Assembly: GCA_002070415.1 (NCBI GenBank)
Contig: MWDF01000010.1
Span: 1-64,000 of the forward strand
Direction: 5' to 3'
Length of the DNA stretch: 64,000 nucleotides
From: Firmicutes bacterium ADurb.Bin153
GTDB taxonomy: Bacteria > Bacillota > DTU025 > MWDF01
In this document: positions 50,947 to 59,075 of the stretch, piece after piece
How positions within the stretch are numbered: the stretch's first letter is position 1
How the letters are laid out: every line of letters starts with the position of its first letter
Position numbers and translations under genes: made by a program
The notes under the pieces: generated by a model
Seen by the model: only the letters and a program-made list of their open reading frames with translations
Database searches by the model: none
Told to the model about the DNA's origin: nothing

Positions 50947-52062
50947 TCATACCATGAGGATCTCCTCTATCTCATAGTCCATGGTGCCAAGCCCCATCTT
51001 CACGGCGTGGGAAAGCTGCACCTTCCAGTCGGAATCGGGTGTCAGTTCCCTGAACTTGTCCGCCCCGCAGCACATATGTCCGACGGCGCTCCCCGGGGCC
51101 CCTTCGGCGGCGAGGACCTTCTCCGCTGCCGCGAAGTCTATCGCGACGGGGTCCTTGGAGGCCATTATCCCTATGTCGGGCACGATGGGCACGTCGTTGT
51201 TCGCGAAGCAGTCGCACTGCGGGCTCACGTTGAGTATCACGTTGAAGAACAGCACCTTGCCGGCCTTGCCGTAGACGGCCCCGGCCGCATACTCCGCCAT
51301 CTTGCGCTGCAAAGCGGAGGTGCTGGCGGCCCACTTGTTCCTTATCGTCCTTACCGGACACATGGCGAGGCAGTCGCCGCAGCCTATGCAGGCGGAAGGG
51401 TCGATCTGCGCCTTCTTCTCGTCGGTGAAGCTTATTGCCGAGGCCGGACAGTGCTGGATGCACTTGCCGCATCCCAGGCAGTTCTCCTGCTTGACCACGG
51501 GCCTTACGTCGGAGTGCTGTACGAGCTTCCCCGCCCTTGATGCACAGCCCATCCCCAGGTTCTTCAAGGATCCTCCGATTCCGGCCGATATGTGGCCCTT
51601 GAAGTGCGCTATCGAGATGAGCGCGGTGGCATTGTAGATGGAGGAGGCTATCTTCGCCTCCTTGAGCTGTCCTCCCTCTATAGGCACCGAGACGTAGTCG
51701 CTTCCCGTGAGCCCGTCGCCGACTATGAAGGGCGCGCCGGCGGTCTCGATGTTGAAGCCGTGCAGGCTGGCGGAGAGGTGGTGCTTCACGGCGTCGTTCC
51801 TCTGGCCGCTGTAGAGCGTGTTCGTGTCGGTGAGGAAAGGGGCCGCCCCTGTTCTCTTCACCTTTTCGACCACCCTTCGTACAAGCTGCGGGGCGACGAA
51901 GCTCAGGTTGCCCGGTTCTCCCACATGGAGCTTTATCGCCGCGAAATCCCCTTTGGACAGCATTCCTTTCAGGTCGGAAGCCTCACAAAGAGCATCCATC
52001 TTGTCAAGGAGGCTCACGCCGGGTTTCGTCCTAGCGTTCGTAAAGAAAACCTTGCTTGCCAT
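50947..52062 (-). CDS. DUF362 domain protein with two 4Fe-4S clusters
   Basis: A 371-residue iron-sulphur protein. The N-terminal DUF362 domain (KGDFAAIKLHVGEPGNLSFVAPQLVRRVVE, FIVGDGLTGSDYVSVP) is followed by two ferredoxin motifs (CLGCGKCIQHCP and CIGCGDCLAMCP). A further Cys/Asp-rich part (PQCDCFANNDVPIVPDIGIMASKDPVAID) and HMCCGADK complete it. Such proteins are found in anaerobes and are thought to handle electron transfer; no substrate is known. The ATG at 52062 follows GGGAGG; the frame upstream adds 15 residues without a site. Confidence 0.9.
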   Translation of the reverse strand: MASKVFFTNARTKPGVSLLDKMDALCEASDLKGMLSKGDFAAIKLHVGEPGNLSFVAPQLVRRVVEKVKRTGAAPFLTDTNTLYSGQRNDAVKHHLSASLHGFNIETAGAPFIVGDGLTGSDYVSVPIEGGQLKEAKIASSIYNATALISIAHFKGHISAGIGGSLKNLGMGCASRAGKLVQHSDVRPVVKQENCLGCGKCIQHCPASAISFTDEKKAQIDPSACIGCGDCLAMCPVRTIRNKWAASTSALQRKMAEYAAGAVYGKAGKVLFFNVILNVSPQCDCFANNDVPIVPDIGIMASKDPVAIDFAAAEKVLAAEGAPGSAVGHMCCGADKFRELTPDSDWKVQLSHAVKMGLGTMDYEIEEILMV

Positions 52063-52187
52063 GTTGTTCCTCCCAGAAAATTTCACCTTAAAAGAGGTTA
52101 TAGGCAAATTATATCAAATATAAAATGATGTGCAGAACATGGGCCACACGGGGCGCATTGGCGCCCAAAAGGTGCAAGGAGGTCAAA

Positions 52188-52631
52188 ATGAGAAAGAACA
52201 TTTCAGCCATCATCCTGGCGACGGCTCTGGTGCTGGCGATTTCGGGTACGGCGGCCGCCAAACTGCCGGGGCAGTTTTCCATAAGCGCCAACGGAGGGTA
52301 CATGTTCACCTACGGTGAGCTGGAGCTTGAATACAAGGAAGGCGTAGGGGCGATAGGCCTGAACGTCGGCTCCGACGGGCTCCTCCTGGAGATAGGCGTG
52401 CCTATCAAGTACTTCGTGCCGATAGGCAAGGGCTTCAGCTTCTATGTCGACGTCAACCCCGCGGCGCTGGTGTGGTTCGCTGGACCTTCTGTCGAGTTCG
52501 GCATAAAAGCAGGACCCGGGATCGAATTCAGGTCCGGGTTCTTCAAGGCGATCGTAGAGGGAGGCTACGCCTATTCTGCGACCAGGGGCCACGGCTTCTA
52601 CGCCAAGGGCGGCTTGGGCATTGCGTTCTGA
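52188..52631 (+). CDS. Beta-barrel-like secreted protein, paralogue A
   Basis: A 147-residue product. The signal peptide (MRKNISAIILATALVLAISGTAAA) cuts near residue 24. The mature protein alternates polar and hydrophobic residues in 8-10 short strands: SISANGGYMFTYGELELEYKEG, LEIGVPIKYFVPIG, FYVDVNPAALVWF, EFGIKAGPGIEFRSGF, VEGGYAYSATRGHGFY, and a C-terminal strand AKGGLGIAF ending in Phe. That C-terminal Phe and the repeat pattern are characteristic of outer-membrane beta-barrels. AAGGAGG lies before the ATG. It is the first of three tandem relatives. Confidence 0.75.
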   Translation: MRKNISAIILATALVLAISGTAAAKLPGQFSISANGGYMFTYGELELEYKEGVGAIGLNVGSDGLLLEIGVPIKYFVPIGKGFSFYVDVNPAALVWFAGPSVEFGIKAGPGIEFRSGFFKAIVEGGYAYSATRGHGFYAKGGLGIAF

Positions 52632-52700
52632 TCGTTCGGGCTCCCGCAAAAGGCTCGAGCGATAGATATGGCGATTAATTTGATCAAGGGAGGCAAGAAA

Positions 52701-53171
52701 ATGAAGAGAGTAGCACTAATAGCGTCGCTGGTGGTCATCATGGTGTTGTTTGCGGCCACGATGACACTGGCGGAAGCTCCCGAGATGTCGATCAGCGTTA
52801 ACTCAGGGTACTCATTTACTTGGGCCGAGCTGGAGCTGGAGTACAAGACCGATCCACTGGCGTTCGGCGCGCAGTTGGGCTACGGCTACGGCTTGGAGAT
52901 AGGCGCGTTCGGAAGGTACTATTTCCCTCTCAACAGCTATCTGAACATACCCCCCGAGTACAGGCTGAGCGTGTTTGCGGGCCTCACCCCTTCCCTGCTG
53001 TTGGACTTCATCCCCTCGTTCGCCGCCGGCTTCGGCCTTAAGGTGGGACCCGGGCTCGACTTCAGGTGGAACCAGCTCAGGGTGTATATGGAGAGCGGTT
53101 ATATGCTCTGGGTGAGCGGTGGAGTCTATCATGGCGGATACGGCAAGGCGGGCATCGGCTACATATTCTAG
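52701..53171 (+). CDS. Beta-barrel-like secreted protein, paralogue B
   Basis: A 156-residue relative of A: signal peptide MKRVALIASLVVIMVLFAATMTLA, mature start EAPEMSISVNSGYSFTWAELELEYK. It shares IGAFGRYYFP and KVGPGLDFRW with the next paralogue and ends KAGIGYIF. GGGAGG lies before the ATG. The three genes lie head to tail with 69- and 97-base gaps, probably from duplication. Confidence 0.75.
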   Translation: MKRVALIASLVVIMVLFAATMTLAEAPEMSISVNSGYSFTWAELELEYKTDPLAFGAQLGYGYGLEIGAFGRYYFPLNSYLNIPPEYRLSVFAGLTPSLLLDFIPSFAAGFGLKVGPGLDFRWNQLRVYMESGYMLWVSGGVYHGGYGKAGIGYIF

Positions 53172-53190
53172 GAAGCTCATAGGCATTAGG

Positions 53191-53223
53191 GAAGGGGCGC
53201 CTGGATTCACCGGGCGCCCCTTC
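53191..53223 (+). terminator. Hairpin between paralogues B and C
   Basis: A perfect 11-bp stem (GAAGGGGCGCC / GGCGCCCCTTC) with a 10-11 nt loop. The U tract is missing, so it may act as partial terminator or mRNA stabiliser. Confidence 0.5.
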
Positions 53224-53268
53224 GGCAATGCATGACGCATCAAAGATCTTCAGGACTGGAGGTGGACC

Positions 53269-53718
53269 ATGAGAAAGGTGGCAATAGCATTACCGATGGC
53301 GCTGGCATTGTTGATGGCCCTGAGCGCGGTGACGTTTGCGGCACCGAACGAGTTCATGATAGGGCTGAATTCAGGCTATCCATACACGCTGCTTGAGCTG
53401 GAGTTCGAATACAAGAACGGCCCGTGGGCGGGCGGCGCGGACGTGGCCTGGGCCGGCAATGCGATGGAAATAGGCGCCTTCGGCAGGTACTATGTCCCGC
53501 TCGGCCTCGGCTTCGAGTTCTACGCGGCCCTCAATCCTACGATGGTGATCATCTTCTCTGAAGTGCCGCCTGGTTTAAGAGGGACCATAAAGGCCGGGCC
53601 GGGGTTCGACTTCAGGTGGAAGCACTTAAGGGTCGGGCTCGAAGGAGGCATCCTCTACGTTTTCGGGCACGCTGCGCCGAACTTCTACGTAAAAGGCGGG
53701 GTAGGCGTATTGTTCTAA
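53269..53718 (+). CDS. Beta-barrel-like secreted protein, paralogue C
   Basis: A 149-residue relative. The signal peptide (MRKVAIALPMALALLMALSAVTFA) is followed by APNEFMIGLNSGYPYTLLELEFEYKNG, IGAFGRYYVPLG, FYAALNPTMVI, IKAGPGFDFRWKHL, VGLEGGILYVFG and the terminal KGGVGVLF. Shared with A and B are the first strand (SGY-LELE-EYK), the middle IGxFxRYY-P and the KxGPGxDFR strand. GGAGGTGG precedes the ATG. Confidence 0.75.
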   Translation: MRKVAIALPMALALLMALSAVTFAAPNEFMIGLNSGYPYTLLELEFEYKNGPWAGGADVAWAGNAMEIGAFGRYYVPLGLGFEFYAALNPTMVIIFSEVPPGLRGTIKAGPGFDFRWKHLRVGLEGGILYVFGHAAPNFYVKGGVGVLF

Positions 53719-53742
53719 CGCTACGCCCAGTTGGGAATCACA

Positions 53743-53779
53743 GGGTGCAGGCAGTATAGGGCCTGCACCCTTTATTATT
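53743..53779 (+). terminator. Terminator of the beta-barrel-like gene cluster
   Basis: A 10-bp stem (GGGTGCAGGC / GCCTGCACCC) followed by TTTATTATT. Confidence 0.88.
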
Positions 53780-53833
53780 GGGGAGTCGCTGACTTTAAGG
53801 GTTCCTTGATTTGAGATTGGCGGCAAGCGATTA

Positions 53834-53880
53834 TTGACAAGAACGGCCCCGACGCATATTATATATAACGAACGTTATAT
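53834..53880 (+). promoter_or_regulatory. Promoter and operator of the TetR gene
   Basis: TTGACA (53834-53839), a 17-base spacer and TATTAT (53857-53862). Directly after the -10 box stands the inverted repeat ATATAACG-AA-CGTTATAT (53863-53880), covering the transcription start. The same element precedes the gene at 54639, so autoregulation is likely. Confidence 0.85.
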
Positions 53881-53903
53881 CAGTAAAGAGGGGCGTGCTT
53901 CTT

Positions 53904-54491
53904 ATGGATAGGGCGGAAGAGACTGACCGGGCGGTGGCGAGCACCAAGGAAAGGCTTCTAAGAAACGCCGTTTCGACGTTCAGCGAGAAGGGCTTCCACG
54001 GCACGTCGATGAGGGAGATAGCCAAGGCCTCTGGCTGCGGGCTGCCGACTCTCTATTATCATTACTCCAGCAAGGCGGAGCTCTTCGAGGAGATAGTGGT
54101 GAACCAGTTCCTTAAGATAACTGAAAAGATGAACAGGCAGGTGGACTTCACGGAAAAACCGGAGGAGATATACCTGCAGGTAATCAGGACGCGCATCCGG
54201 CTTGAGGGATTCGACAAGGAAGTGTACAAGATGGCGCTTAAGGTATGGCTAGGTTTCGAGGACAGCGGAAAAGCCAGGGAACAGATCCTGGATTGGGAAA
54301 GGAAGCGGGCCGATTCGAACAGGCGCATCATAGAAAGGGGCATCGCCAACGAAGCCCTGCGCGAGGACATCATGGAGATACTCATCAACTACATAGAGAA
54401 CTTGGTGAGCAGGATAATACTCCTGGACGAGAAAGTCGACGAGGAAAGGATAAAAAGGCAGATATCCCTCCTCTTCGAGATAGGTGGGTGA
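53904..54491 (+). CDS. TetR-family transcriptional repressor
   Basis: A 195-residue regulator. The N-terminal helix-turn-helix spans about residues 15-60 (RNAVSTFSEKGFHGTSMREIAKASGCGLPTLYYHYSSKAELFEEI, the typical TetR signature). The remainder is a helical ligand-binding and dimerisation domain with no recognised effector. The ATG at 53904 is preferred since AGAGGGG stands 10 bases before it; a GTG nine bases earlier abuts that site. Its own promoter carries an operator identical to that of the downstream Cys-rich gene. Confidence 0.92.
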   Translation: MDRAEETDRAVASTKERLLRNAVSTFSEKGFHGTSMREIAKASGCGLPTLYYHYSSKAELFEEIVVNQFLKITEKMNRQVDFTEKPEEIYLQVIRTRIRLEGFDKEVYKMALKVWLGFEDSGKAREQILDWERKRADSNRRIIERGIANEALREDIMEILINYIENLVSRIILLDEKVDEERIKRQISLLFEIGG

Positions 54492-54606
54492 GCAAGTGCG
54501 CGCCCCCAATCCGTAAGGCGAATGAAAAAGGGGGTAATTGGGTTGGAAACGTCGGGAAGACCTAACCTGAACATAGAAGCCGGGGCGGGTTCTTCGTTCA
54601 TATTCA

Positions 54607-54624
54607 ATATAACGAACGTTATAT
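54607..54624 (+). promoter_or_regulatory. Second copy of the TetR-type operator
   Basis: ATATAACG-AA-CGTTATAT, identical to the site at 53863-53880, with the following CAG also identical. It ends just before the AGGAGG ribosome site of the Cys-rich gene, so a bound repressor would block its initiation. Confidence 0.85.
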
Positions 54625-54638
54625 CAGGAGGTGCGGAA

Positions 54639-55085
54639 ATGGAACCCCAGGAGAAGGTCAGGATGCTACAGACGGTTTATGCCGCGGCCCTTGCGGACGC
54701 GGTGCTGAGATTCGGGCGCGAAGGGATACTCGAGAAAGTGACCCAACAAAAAGAAGGCGAGCAGATGGCGAGCGGCAAGCTCAAAGCGGCCCAGCTGGAC
54801 ATAGCCACGAAGGAGGACGTCTTCCTCAAGCTCTCGGACCTTATGGGCTGCGCACAGTGGAAGCTGGAACCGCTTAAGGACGGGGACGGGTTCACGGCCG
54901 TGACCTCTGGCTGCATGCTTTGTACGATGGCGAAGAGGATGGGAGCCCAGAGCCCCTGCCGCATCTATTGCCTGGATCCCATGAAGGGAATGGTAATGGG
55001 GTTGGACGGCGAAGCTTCTTTCGATGTCGAAAGCACTCTGTTCGACGACGGGGAATGCCGTATAGCAATATCCGGTCACAGATGA
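54639..55085 (+). CDS. Cys-rich protein with thiazoline-hydrolase/V4R-like C-terminus, controlled by TetR operator
   Basis: A 148-residue cytoplasmic protein. A helical N-terminus (EPQEKVRMLQTVYAAALADAVLRFG) is followed by a Cys cluster (VTSGCMLCTMAKRMG...SPCRIYCLDPMKGMVMGL) and a closing STLFDDGECRIAISGH. The layout resembles the 2-amino-thiazoline-4-carboxylate hydrolase-like and V4R families, but this is by pattern only. A distant similarity to the end of the product at 32614-33585 is visible. AGGAGG lies 8 bases before the ATG, preceded by the TetR-type operator. The ligand and reaction are unknown. Confidence 0.7.
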   Translation: MEPQEKVRMLQTVYAAALADAVLRFGREGILEKVTQQKEGEQMASGKLKAAQLDIATKEDVFLKLSDLMGCAQWKLEPLKDGDGFTAVTSGCMLCTMAKRMGAQSPCRIYCLDPMKGMVMGLDGEASFDVESTLFDDGECRIAISGHR

Positions 55086-55164
55086 CGGCATATCGGGCGG
55101 GCTGATATACATGGGTGCCCAACTGTGTAGATGACCCGCTAAGATGGCCGCGAGCCGGATAGCG

Positions 55165-55202
55165 GGAAGGGCGCGGACATTCAATCCGGGCCCTTCCTTT
55201 TA
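55165..55202 (+). terminator. Terminator after the TetR-controlled gene
   Basis: A stem with GGAAGGGC / GCCCTTCC outer pairs and CGGA / TCCG inner pairs, followed by TTTT. Confidence 0.8.
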
Positions 55203-55241
55203 ATGAAGGTGACATCATATTCGACTGAAAGAGGCCATGTC

Positions 55242-56096
55242 ATGGAAAGAAAATTGAAGGCACTATCTATCATCGCCGCATTGTCCTCCGTCATATCCGC
55301 CTGCGCCGGCATCTTCTGCACTGGCGGCAGTGGGACGAGGACCGTCGATAACATCTACGGTCAGCGGGTCGTCCTCTACGGTGACGGCATATACGCGAAC
55401 GACTCGCTGCTAAAAGCCGGTGCGACGAAAGGTACCGATACCGTCATCATCGCAGTCGGCCTGGTTCTTATTGCCGTCCTGCTGTTTGGCAGAGGCAGGA
55501 AAGCCCATATCTTCATCCGATCCGGGTTGTTGCTGGTAATCCTTTATGCAACGACCTGCCTGATCATGGGCATGAGCTTCAACAGGCTGTTCCTTCTGTA
55601 TGTCCTGCAGTGGGGAAGCTCGTTGTTCGCCTTCCTGATATCCCTTTACGGGATCCTCGATGCGGAGGTGTACGATGAGCGGATATACGAAAGGCACTTG
55701 AAGGGCACTGGAATATTCATGCTCATTGCCGGCTGTTCGGCATCGGTGTGGCTTACGTTTATACTGCCTGCCCTCGTCATGGGGCGGCCGCTGGCGACCA
55801 TAGAGACCTATACGACAGAGCCGACATTCGCGGTCGACCTTGCGGTGATACTGCCGGCCCAGCTGTTCTGCGGCGTGGCGCTTCTAAAGAAGAGGAAGGT
55901 CGGCTACAAGCTCGCGCCGGTCCTGCTTACACTTTTGGCGGGAGTGGGCGCGTGTGTGATCACGCAGACTATCTTCCAAAGATCGCTCGGCATCGTCCTT
56001 CCGACTAGCCAGATGTTCGGCCTGGTCGGCTCGTTCGTCATCCTCGGTTCCATCGCCTTAGTGTTGAACGCCAGGCTGCTCAGATTCGCCAGGTAA
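55242..56096 (+). CDS. Multi-pass membrane protein, unknown
   Basis: A 284-residue protein with seven or eight hydrophobic segments (about residues 7-24, 68-85, 92-110, 116-137, 160-182, 198-217, 226-245, 254-275). A large outside loop between helices 1 and 2 starts at CAGIFCTGGSGTRTVDN and contains paired Cys. No family is recognised. The ATG at 55242 is supported by AAAGAGG; the in-frame ATG at 55203 lies in the terminator tail without a ribosome site. Confidence 0.65.
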   Translation: MERKLKALSIIAALSSVISACAGIFCTGGSGTRTVDNIYGQRVVLYGDGIYANDSLLKAGATKGTDTVIIAVGLVLIAVLLFGRGRKAHIFIRSGLLLVILYATTCLIMGMSFNRLFLLYVLQWGSSLFAFLISLYGILDAEVYDERIYERHLKGTGIFMLIAGCSASVWLTFILPALVMGRPLATIETYTTEPTFAVDLAVILPAQLFCGVALLKKRKVGYKLAPVLLTLLAGVGACVITQTIFQRSLGIVLPTSQMFGLVGSFVILGSIALVLNARLLRFAR

Positions 56097-56275
56097 GTAC
56101 GTCCATCTTGCGGGACCCTATCGGATGGTCACGTTATTTGCTTCGCAAGGAGCGCGGCGGGCCGTTGCCGAAGATTCCGCATGCGTGATATCGGGCGAAG
56201 GGCGGCGCCCATAGAGGGCGGATGGCACAAACGCCTACTGCCGGGCACCGCCGACAAGTCATCCGTAAAAGTAAT

Positions 56276-56308
56276 GAAAAAGGGACGCGGATCAGTTACG
56301 TGTCCCTT
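56276..56308 (-). terminator. Terminator after the AraC/GyrI gene
   Basis: On the minus strand AAGGGAC and GTCCCTT form a 7-bp stem followed by TTTCATT. Confidence 0.65.
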
Positions 56309-56371
56309 CTTCAGTTCATGCTGGGGATGGGGCGGGGCCTGCCTCTCATCCCCACGGATAGCGCCGATGTC

Positions 56372-57280
56372 CTAGACAATCTTTCTTACAGGGCGGGACT
56401 CGATGTAGCCTCGCCAGCCCTGGGGTTCCAACTGGAAGCGCGGGAAGTCGTCGTCCGCCCATCCGTAGCCGTAAGTAGACGGCTTGTACTTCTCTATCGC
56501 CTCCTGGATGAGCATGATCGCGTCGCAGAAGGAATCATCGTTGTCGTCGTACTCGGGTCCCTGGAAGACCATCATGCTGCAAGGTTCCAGGTCGATCATC
56601 TCAAAGCCCTCGGGGACGACGCCGGAGTAGCCGTCGGGCACCTCTACGCCCTGGACGTACCGAGAAGTGCCTTCCGGTATCAACCTTCCGGGAAGCCATG
56701 CGCCAACCGGTTCGTACAGAGCCTCTTTGATGCTGCACAAGATCCCCCATACGTCGCAGCCCACCTCGCCGCAGTATTCAAAGTAGTCGCCGGCGGACTT
56801 GCCTCTTTTGAGGATGAGCTTCCTCTTCGGTCGTTCGATCACCTGTACGAAGACAGTGGCGGTTTCGTTCTTCTCCTTCATTTCGGTTTCCCCCCTTTTC
56901 ACAAAGAGATAGTAGGACAGTATGGAAGAGGGCATGAACAGCCTTATCGGGGACGGCCTTCTGCTATAGGCGGAAGGTGTGATCCCGAACTCCTTGGAGA
57001 AGGCCCTGGTGAACCCCTCATGGCTGTCGAACATGAAATCCAGGGCGGTTTCCAGGACCTTCACGTTCCCGTCACGAAGCCTGAGCGCCGCTTTGCTCAG
57101 GCGGAGCATTCGGATGTACTCAAAAGGCGTCTTCCCCATCAGTTCCTTGAATATGCGGATGCAATAGAAGGGGGAGTACCCGCAGCTTCTTGAAAGGGCC
57201 GACAGCGTGATGGGCCCCATTAGGTTCTCCCGGATATGATCCTGCATCTTCTGCACTGCATATACATTTTCCGCTTCCAT
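56372..57280 (-). CDS. AraC-type regulator with GyrI-like ligand domain
   Basis: A 302-residue regulator. The first 100 residues hold two helix-turn-helix motifs of AraC type (LSALSRSCGYSPFYCIRIFKELMGKTPFEYIRMLRLSKAALRL, LETALDFMFDSHEGFTRAFSKEFGITPSAYSR). The C-terminal 170 residues resemble the GyrI/SOUL-like small-molecule domain (VQVIERPKRKLILKRGKS...FEMIDLEPCSMMVFQGPEYDDNDDSF), the arrangement of Rob/BltR-type multidrug sensors. GGAGG is upstream of the ATG. The controlled genes are not obvious; the upstream region faces tRNA-Leu. Confidence 0.9.
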   Translation of the reverse strand: MEAENVYAVQKMQDHIRENLMGPITLSALSRSCGYSPFYCIRIFKELMGKTPFEYIRMLRLSKAALRLRDGNVKVLETALDFMFDSHEGFTRAFSKEFGITPSAYSRRPSPIRLFMPSSILSYYLFVKRGETEMKEKNETATVFVQVIERPKRKLILKRGKSAGDYFEYCGEVGCDVWGILCSIKEALYEPVGAWLPGRLIPEGTSRYVQGVEVPDGYSGVVPEGFEMIDLEPCSMMVFQGPEYDDNDDSFCDAIMLIQEAIEKYKPSTYGYGWADDDFPRFQLEPQGWRGYIESRPVRKIV

Positions 57281-57422
57281 ACGTCAACCTCCGTTACGAT
57301 CCTATCGTCTTAAGAGGGCTTAATCTTGACTTAGGTTGCGATGATGATGATTTGAGGAGATTCGAGGGTATCCGGCGGGAGCCGGAAAAAGGGATGCCGA
57401 TGGCCCTGTGAAAACCCATTTA

Positions 57423-57509
57423 TGGTGCCGGAGGCGGGACTCGAACCCGCACGCCTTTTTGGGGCGCAAGATTTTAAGTCTCGTGCGTCTGCCATTCCGC
57501 CACTCCGGC
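57423..57509 (-). tRNA. tRNA-Leu (anticodon TAA), CCA encoded
   Basis: Acceptor stem GCCGGAG/CTCCGGC with discriminator A and encoded CCA. The anticodon loop reads CTTAAAA (anticodon TAA), and a long variable arm (GCGCCCCAAAAAGGCGT) marks it as class II. The T arm is GCGGG-TTCGAGT-CCCGC. Confidence 0.97.
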
Positions 57510-57680
57510 ACAATAATAGATTAACATCACCTGACCTGTTTGCCACCATGCAGTAACGCGATTTTGCAACGTAGCGGAAGAACGGGGCGGGGTTGTGCCG
57601 GCGCCCTGTGCGCCCGGCCTTGCGGAAATCCGCTTCGGGATGTTATCTTTTAGTATATTTATGTAGAGGGAGGCATCCTA

Positions 57681-58997
57681 ATGCACGGAAGGGCTAACAT
57701 AAAAGCCGGAAGGGACGGATCGCTCAAGCTAGGGAAAGTCTCGCTGGTTAAGCTTGCGGCGAAGTACGGCACCCCGCTGTATGTCATGGACGAGGATTAC
57801 ATGAGGGGGCAATGTAGGGAATATCTCAGGGCTTTCCGCTCCAGGATAGCGGGCACGGAAGTGCTCTTCGCCTCCAAGGCGTTCCTTACCAGGGCGATGG
57901 CCGCACTTGTAAGGCAGGAGGGCCTCTCGATAGACGTAGTATCCGGAAACGAGCTCGAATGCGCCCTCTCTGCGGGATTTGACCCCGGGAACGTGCATTT
58001 CCACGGCAACAACAAGACGCCTTCGGAGATAAGAAGGGGCCTCGAGGTCGGAATCGGGCGCTTCATAGTGGACAATTTCGATGAGCTAGAACTTATCGCC
58101 GGCACCGCGTCGGCTCTTGGAAAAAAGGCCGACATAATGCTGAGGCTCGCCCCCGGCGTAGAAGCCCACACGCATAAATATATACAGACAGGGCAGACTG
58201 ATTCAAAGTTCGGGCTGGGGATAGCCGACGGCAGGGCAGACAGGGCCGTGGACATGGCGCTGGGCCTTCCCGACGTAAGATTGCACGGCTTCCATTGCCA
58301 CATAGGGTCGCAGATATTCGACATTGAAGCTTACAAGCTCGCGGCCGAGAACATGATAGCTTTCGCAGCGAGTGTAAAGGAGCGGACGGGCTTCGTCTAC
58401 GAGGAGCTCAACCTGGGAGGCGGCCTCGGGGTCAGGTACGTCGAGAAGGACAGGCCGAGCAGCATCGACCAGCTCGCGGAGCTGGTCTGCTCGACTGTGG
58501 TATCCGAATCGAAGAAGCACGGCCTGAAGGTGCCGAAGCTGATGGTAGAGCCCGGAAGGTCCATTGTAGGAGAGGCGGGAGTGACCCTGTATACCATCGG
58601 CGCGATAAAGGACATCCCCGGCATCAGGACCTACGCTTCAGTGGACGGGGGCATGACGGACAATCCTAGGGTGGCTCTCTACCAGGCCGAGTACGACGCG
58701 ATAGTCGCCAACAAGGCAAAGGAGAAACCGGAAAGGCTCTATACCATAGCGGGCAACGCGTGCGAGTCAGGCGACATGCTCATCTGGGATATAAAACTAC
58801 CCGAGCTCAAGGCGGGAGACCTGCTCGCGGTGCTGACCACGGGGGCGTACAACTACTCCATGTCATCCCATTACAACATGCACGCCAAGCCCCCCGTGGT
58901 ATTCGTAAGGGGCGGAAGGGCCCAGGTCGTAGTTAGGGGAGAGACCGTAAAGGACATCATGAAGCCCCAGCTGCTTCCCAGAAGGCTGCAGGGCTAG
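57681..58997 (+). CDS. lysA: Diaminopimelate decarboxylase
   Basis: Makes lysine from meso-diaminopimelate. PLP enzyme, fold III: FASKAFLTRAM contains the Schiff-base Lys, HCHIGSQI the ring-stacking His, NLGGGLGVRY the phosphate loop, VEPGRSIVGEAG and ACESGDML the Arg and Cys-containing active-site motifs. The length of 438 is normal. GGGAGG precedes the ATG. No lysine riboswitch is recognised upstream. Confidence 0.96.
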   Translation: MHGRANIKAGRDGSLKLGKVSLVKLAAKYGTPLYVMDEDYMRGQCREYLRAFRSRIAGTEVLFASKAFLTRAMAALVRQEGLSIDVVSGNELECALSAGFDPGNVHFHGNNKTPSEIRRGLEVGIGRFIVDNFDELELIAGTASALGKKADIMLRLAPGVEAHTHKYIQTGQTDSKFGLGIADGRADRAVDMALGLPDVRLHGFHCHIGSQIFDIEAYKLAAENMIAFAASVKERTGFVYEELNLGGGLGVRYVEKDRPSSIDQLAELVCSTVVSESKKHGLKVPKLMVEPGRSIVGEAGVTLYTIGAIKDIPGIRTYASVDGGMTDNPRVALYQAEYDAIVANKAKEKPERLYTIAGNACESGDMLIWDIKLPELKAGDLLAVLTTGAYNYSMSSHYNMHAKPPVVFVRGGRAQVVVRGETVKDIMKPQLLPRRLQG

Positions 58998-59015
58998 CAT
59001 ATATAGGGTCATAGA

Positions 59016-59056
59016 AAGAACCGGCCGCGTGCTCGATGCCCCTGCGGCCGGTTCTT
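59016..59056. terminator. Bidirectional terminator between lysA and mscL
   Basis: A 13-bp stem (AAGAACCGGCCGC / GCGGCCGGTTCTT) between convergent genes. The minus-strand tail is TCTATGACC after TT; the plus tail is GATTCTAC. Confidence 0.75.
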
Positions 59057-59075
59057 GATTCTACAACCCGCCCGG

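Noticed and set aside
53776-53790. TTGGGGAGTCGC, identical to the 5' end of tRNA-Gln, as an attachment-site remnant
   Set aside because: Only 12 bases, from the 5' rather than the usual 3' end of a tRNA, with no integrase nearby.
53863-53880. LexA site reading of the TetR operator (contains GAACGTT)
   Set aside because: The inverted repeat is centred differently (ATATAACG-AA-CGTTATAT) and does not fit GAAC-N4-GTTC.
57510-57680. Lysine riboswitch in front of lysA
   Set aside because: The interval is short and lacks the conserved L-box core; only a simple GC hairpin was seen.
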